Shown here: positions 61,356 through 61,581 of the stretch, in pieces
Numbering within the stretch: the stretch's first letter is position 1
Layout: each line of letters begins with the position of its first letter
Source: Reyranella sp.
GTDB taxonomy: Bacteria; Pseudomonadota; Alphaproteobacteria; Reyranellales; Reyranellaceae
Length of the DNA: 61,581 nucleotides
Direction: 5' to 3'
Assembly (NCBI RefSeq): GCF_004297265.1
Contig: NZ_SCUT01000049.1
Span: forward strand, 1 to 61,581
Notes under the pieces: model-generated
Told to the model about the DNA's origin: nothing
The model's database searches: none
The model's input: the letters and a program-made list of their open reading frames with translations, nothing else
Position numbers and translations under genes: made by a program

Positions 61356-61581
61356 GTGTCGGGAAACCGACTATGGCGATAAACGCCGCGTGGCATAAGC
61401 GTTTCGGACCCGGGGGCAGTACCCGGCGCCTCCACCATTTCTCTCCGCCCCCGGGCGGAACCGATGGGGGCGAACCAGGATCGACGAGCGTGGTAAAGGC
61501 GCGGTTTTTGCCCGGTATGGTTCCGCCGTGACGGGCCATTCACAAGTGCTAACGATAACACCGTTACACTCGCTGCTGCCG
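61356..61581 (+). ncRNA. ssrA: Circularly permuted (two-piece) tmRNA, 3' end cut by window
   Basis: Rescues stalled ribosomes and tags the nascent peptide for proteolysis. The acceptor piece comes first: a GTCGG-GAAA-CCGAC hairpin from 61358, T stem CCGGG/CCCGG with loop GGCAGTA (61410-61426), acceptor strand CGCCTCC and CCA ending at 61437. A processed spacer of 28 bases follows, then the coding piece starts at 61466 with GGGGGCG, which pairs with the acceptor strand over seven positions (one G-U). The tag reading frame begins at 61548 with GCT and codes for ANDNTVTLAAA before the window ends. This order (acceptor before coding piece) is characteristic of alphaproteobacteria. The rest of the gene is outside the window. 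Confidence 0.9.

Overview
The window is one contiguous piece of a GC-rich alphaproteobacterial chromosome, most likely from the Rhodospirillales or a neighbouring order. A Reyranella-like organism would fit, but that is only an inference. Evidence for the class: a circularly permuted two-piece tmRNA gene, a usg gene, a CIRCE-controlled groESL operon, an IalB-like protein, and the serB-miaA-ilvIH-ilvC and degP-hflCK-apbC neighbourhoods. Three orphan Bug/TctC-type solute-binding proteins and several dispersed palindromic elements are also typical of such genomes. I see no prophage, CRISPR array, transposase or integrative element.

Layout. 1-0.8 kb: start of groESL with CIRCE (window edge cuts groEL). 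0.9-8.2 kb: usg, nitronate monooxygenase, GST, HpcH/HpaI aldolase, cytochrome P450, Kup potassium transporter, a hydrolase and a GNAT enzyme. 8.3-13.3 kb: a four-gene HlyD/ABC-2 exporter resembling YhiI-RbbA-YhhJ, with RbbA split into two genes. 13.3-18 kb: IalB-like protein, FMN reductase, a methyltransferase with an apparent frameshift, SnoaL-like protein, MFS transporter, cytochrome c, AlkB. 18-24.5 kb: catabolic block (Bug - thiolase - DUF35 - Bug on the minus strand, amidohydrolase - amidase divergently). 24.6-25.5 kb: two tyrosine-rich lipoproteins with calcium-binding-type repeats. 25.6-31.6 kb: CoA transferase, thioredoxin-fold protein, PrmB, phosphofructokinase, DinB-fold protein, small lipoprotein, metallophosphoesterase. 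31.6-36.2 kb: LysR, acyl-CoA ligase, 2,4-dienoyl-CoA-reductase-like SDR and a third Bug protein. 36.2-42 kb: tRNA-Lys and the cell-shape operon mreBCD-mrdA-rodA. 42-46.5 kb: small hypothetical gene, acyl-CoA dehydrogenase, zinc alcohol dehydrogenase and two tandemly duplicated SDRs. 46.7-52.4 kb: ilvC, a lipoprotein, LysE exporter, ilvH, ilvI, miaA. 52.5-59.6 kb: serB, an MDR oxidoreductase, DegP, HflC, HflK, ApbC/Mrp. 59.7-61.6 kb: GNAT, ThyX and the beginning of ssrA, whose tag reading frame runs off the window end.

How genes fit together. Housekeeping modules cover protein folding and quality control (GroESL, DegP, HflKC, tmRNA), rod-shape peptidoglycan synthesis (MreBCD, PBP2, RodA), branched-chain amino acid synthesis (IlvI, IlvH, IlvC) with an exporter directly after ilvH, and thymidylate synthesis (ThyX). 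Between them lie accessory genes for acyl-CoA and amide catabolism, each block with its own periplasmic binding protein.

No intergenic stretch reaches 300 bases except the right end, which holds the ssrA gene. The most useful oddities are the palindromic element flanked by a 12-bp direct repeat at 42.5 kb, the frameshifted methyltransferase, the permuted tmRNA, and several families of intergenic palindromes.
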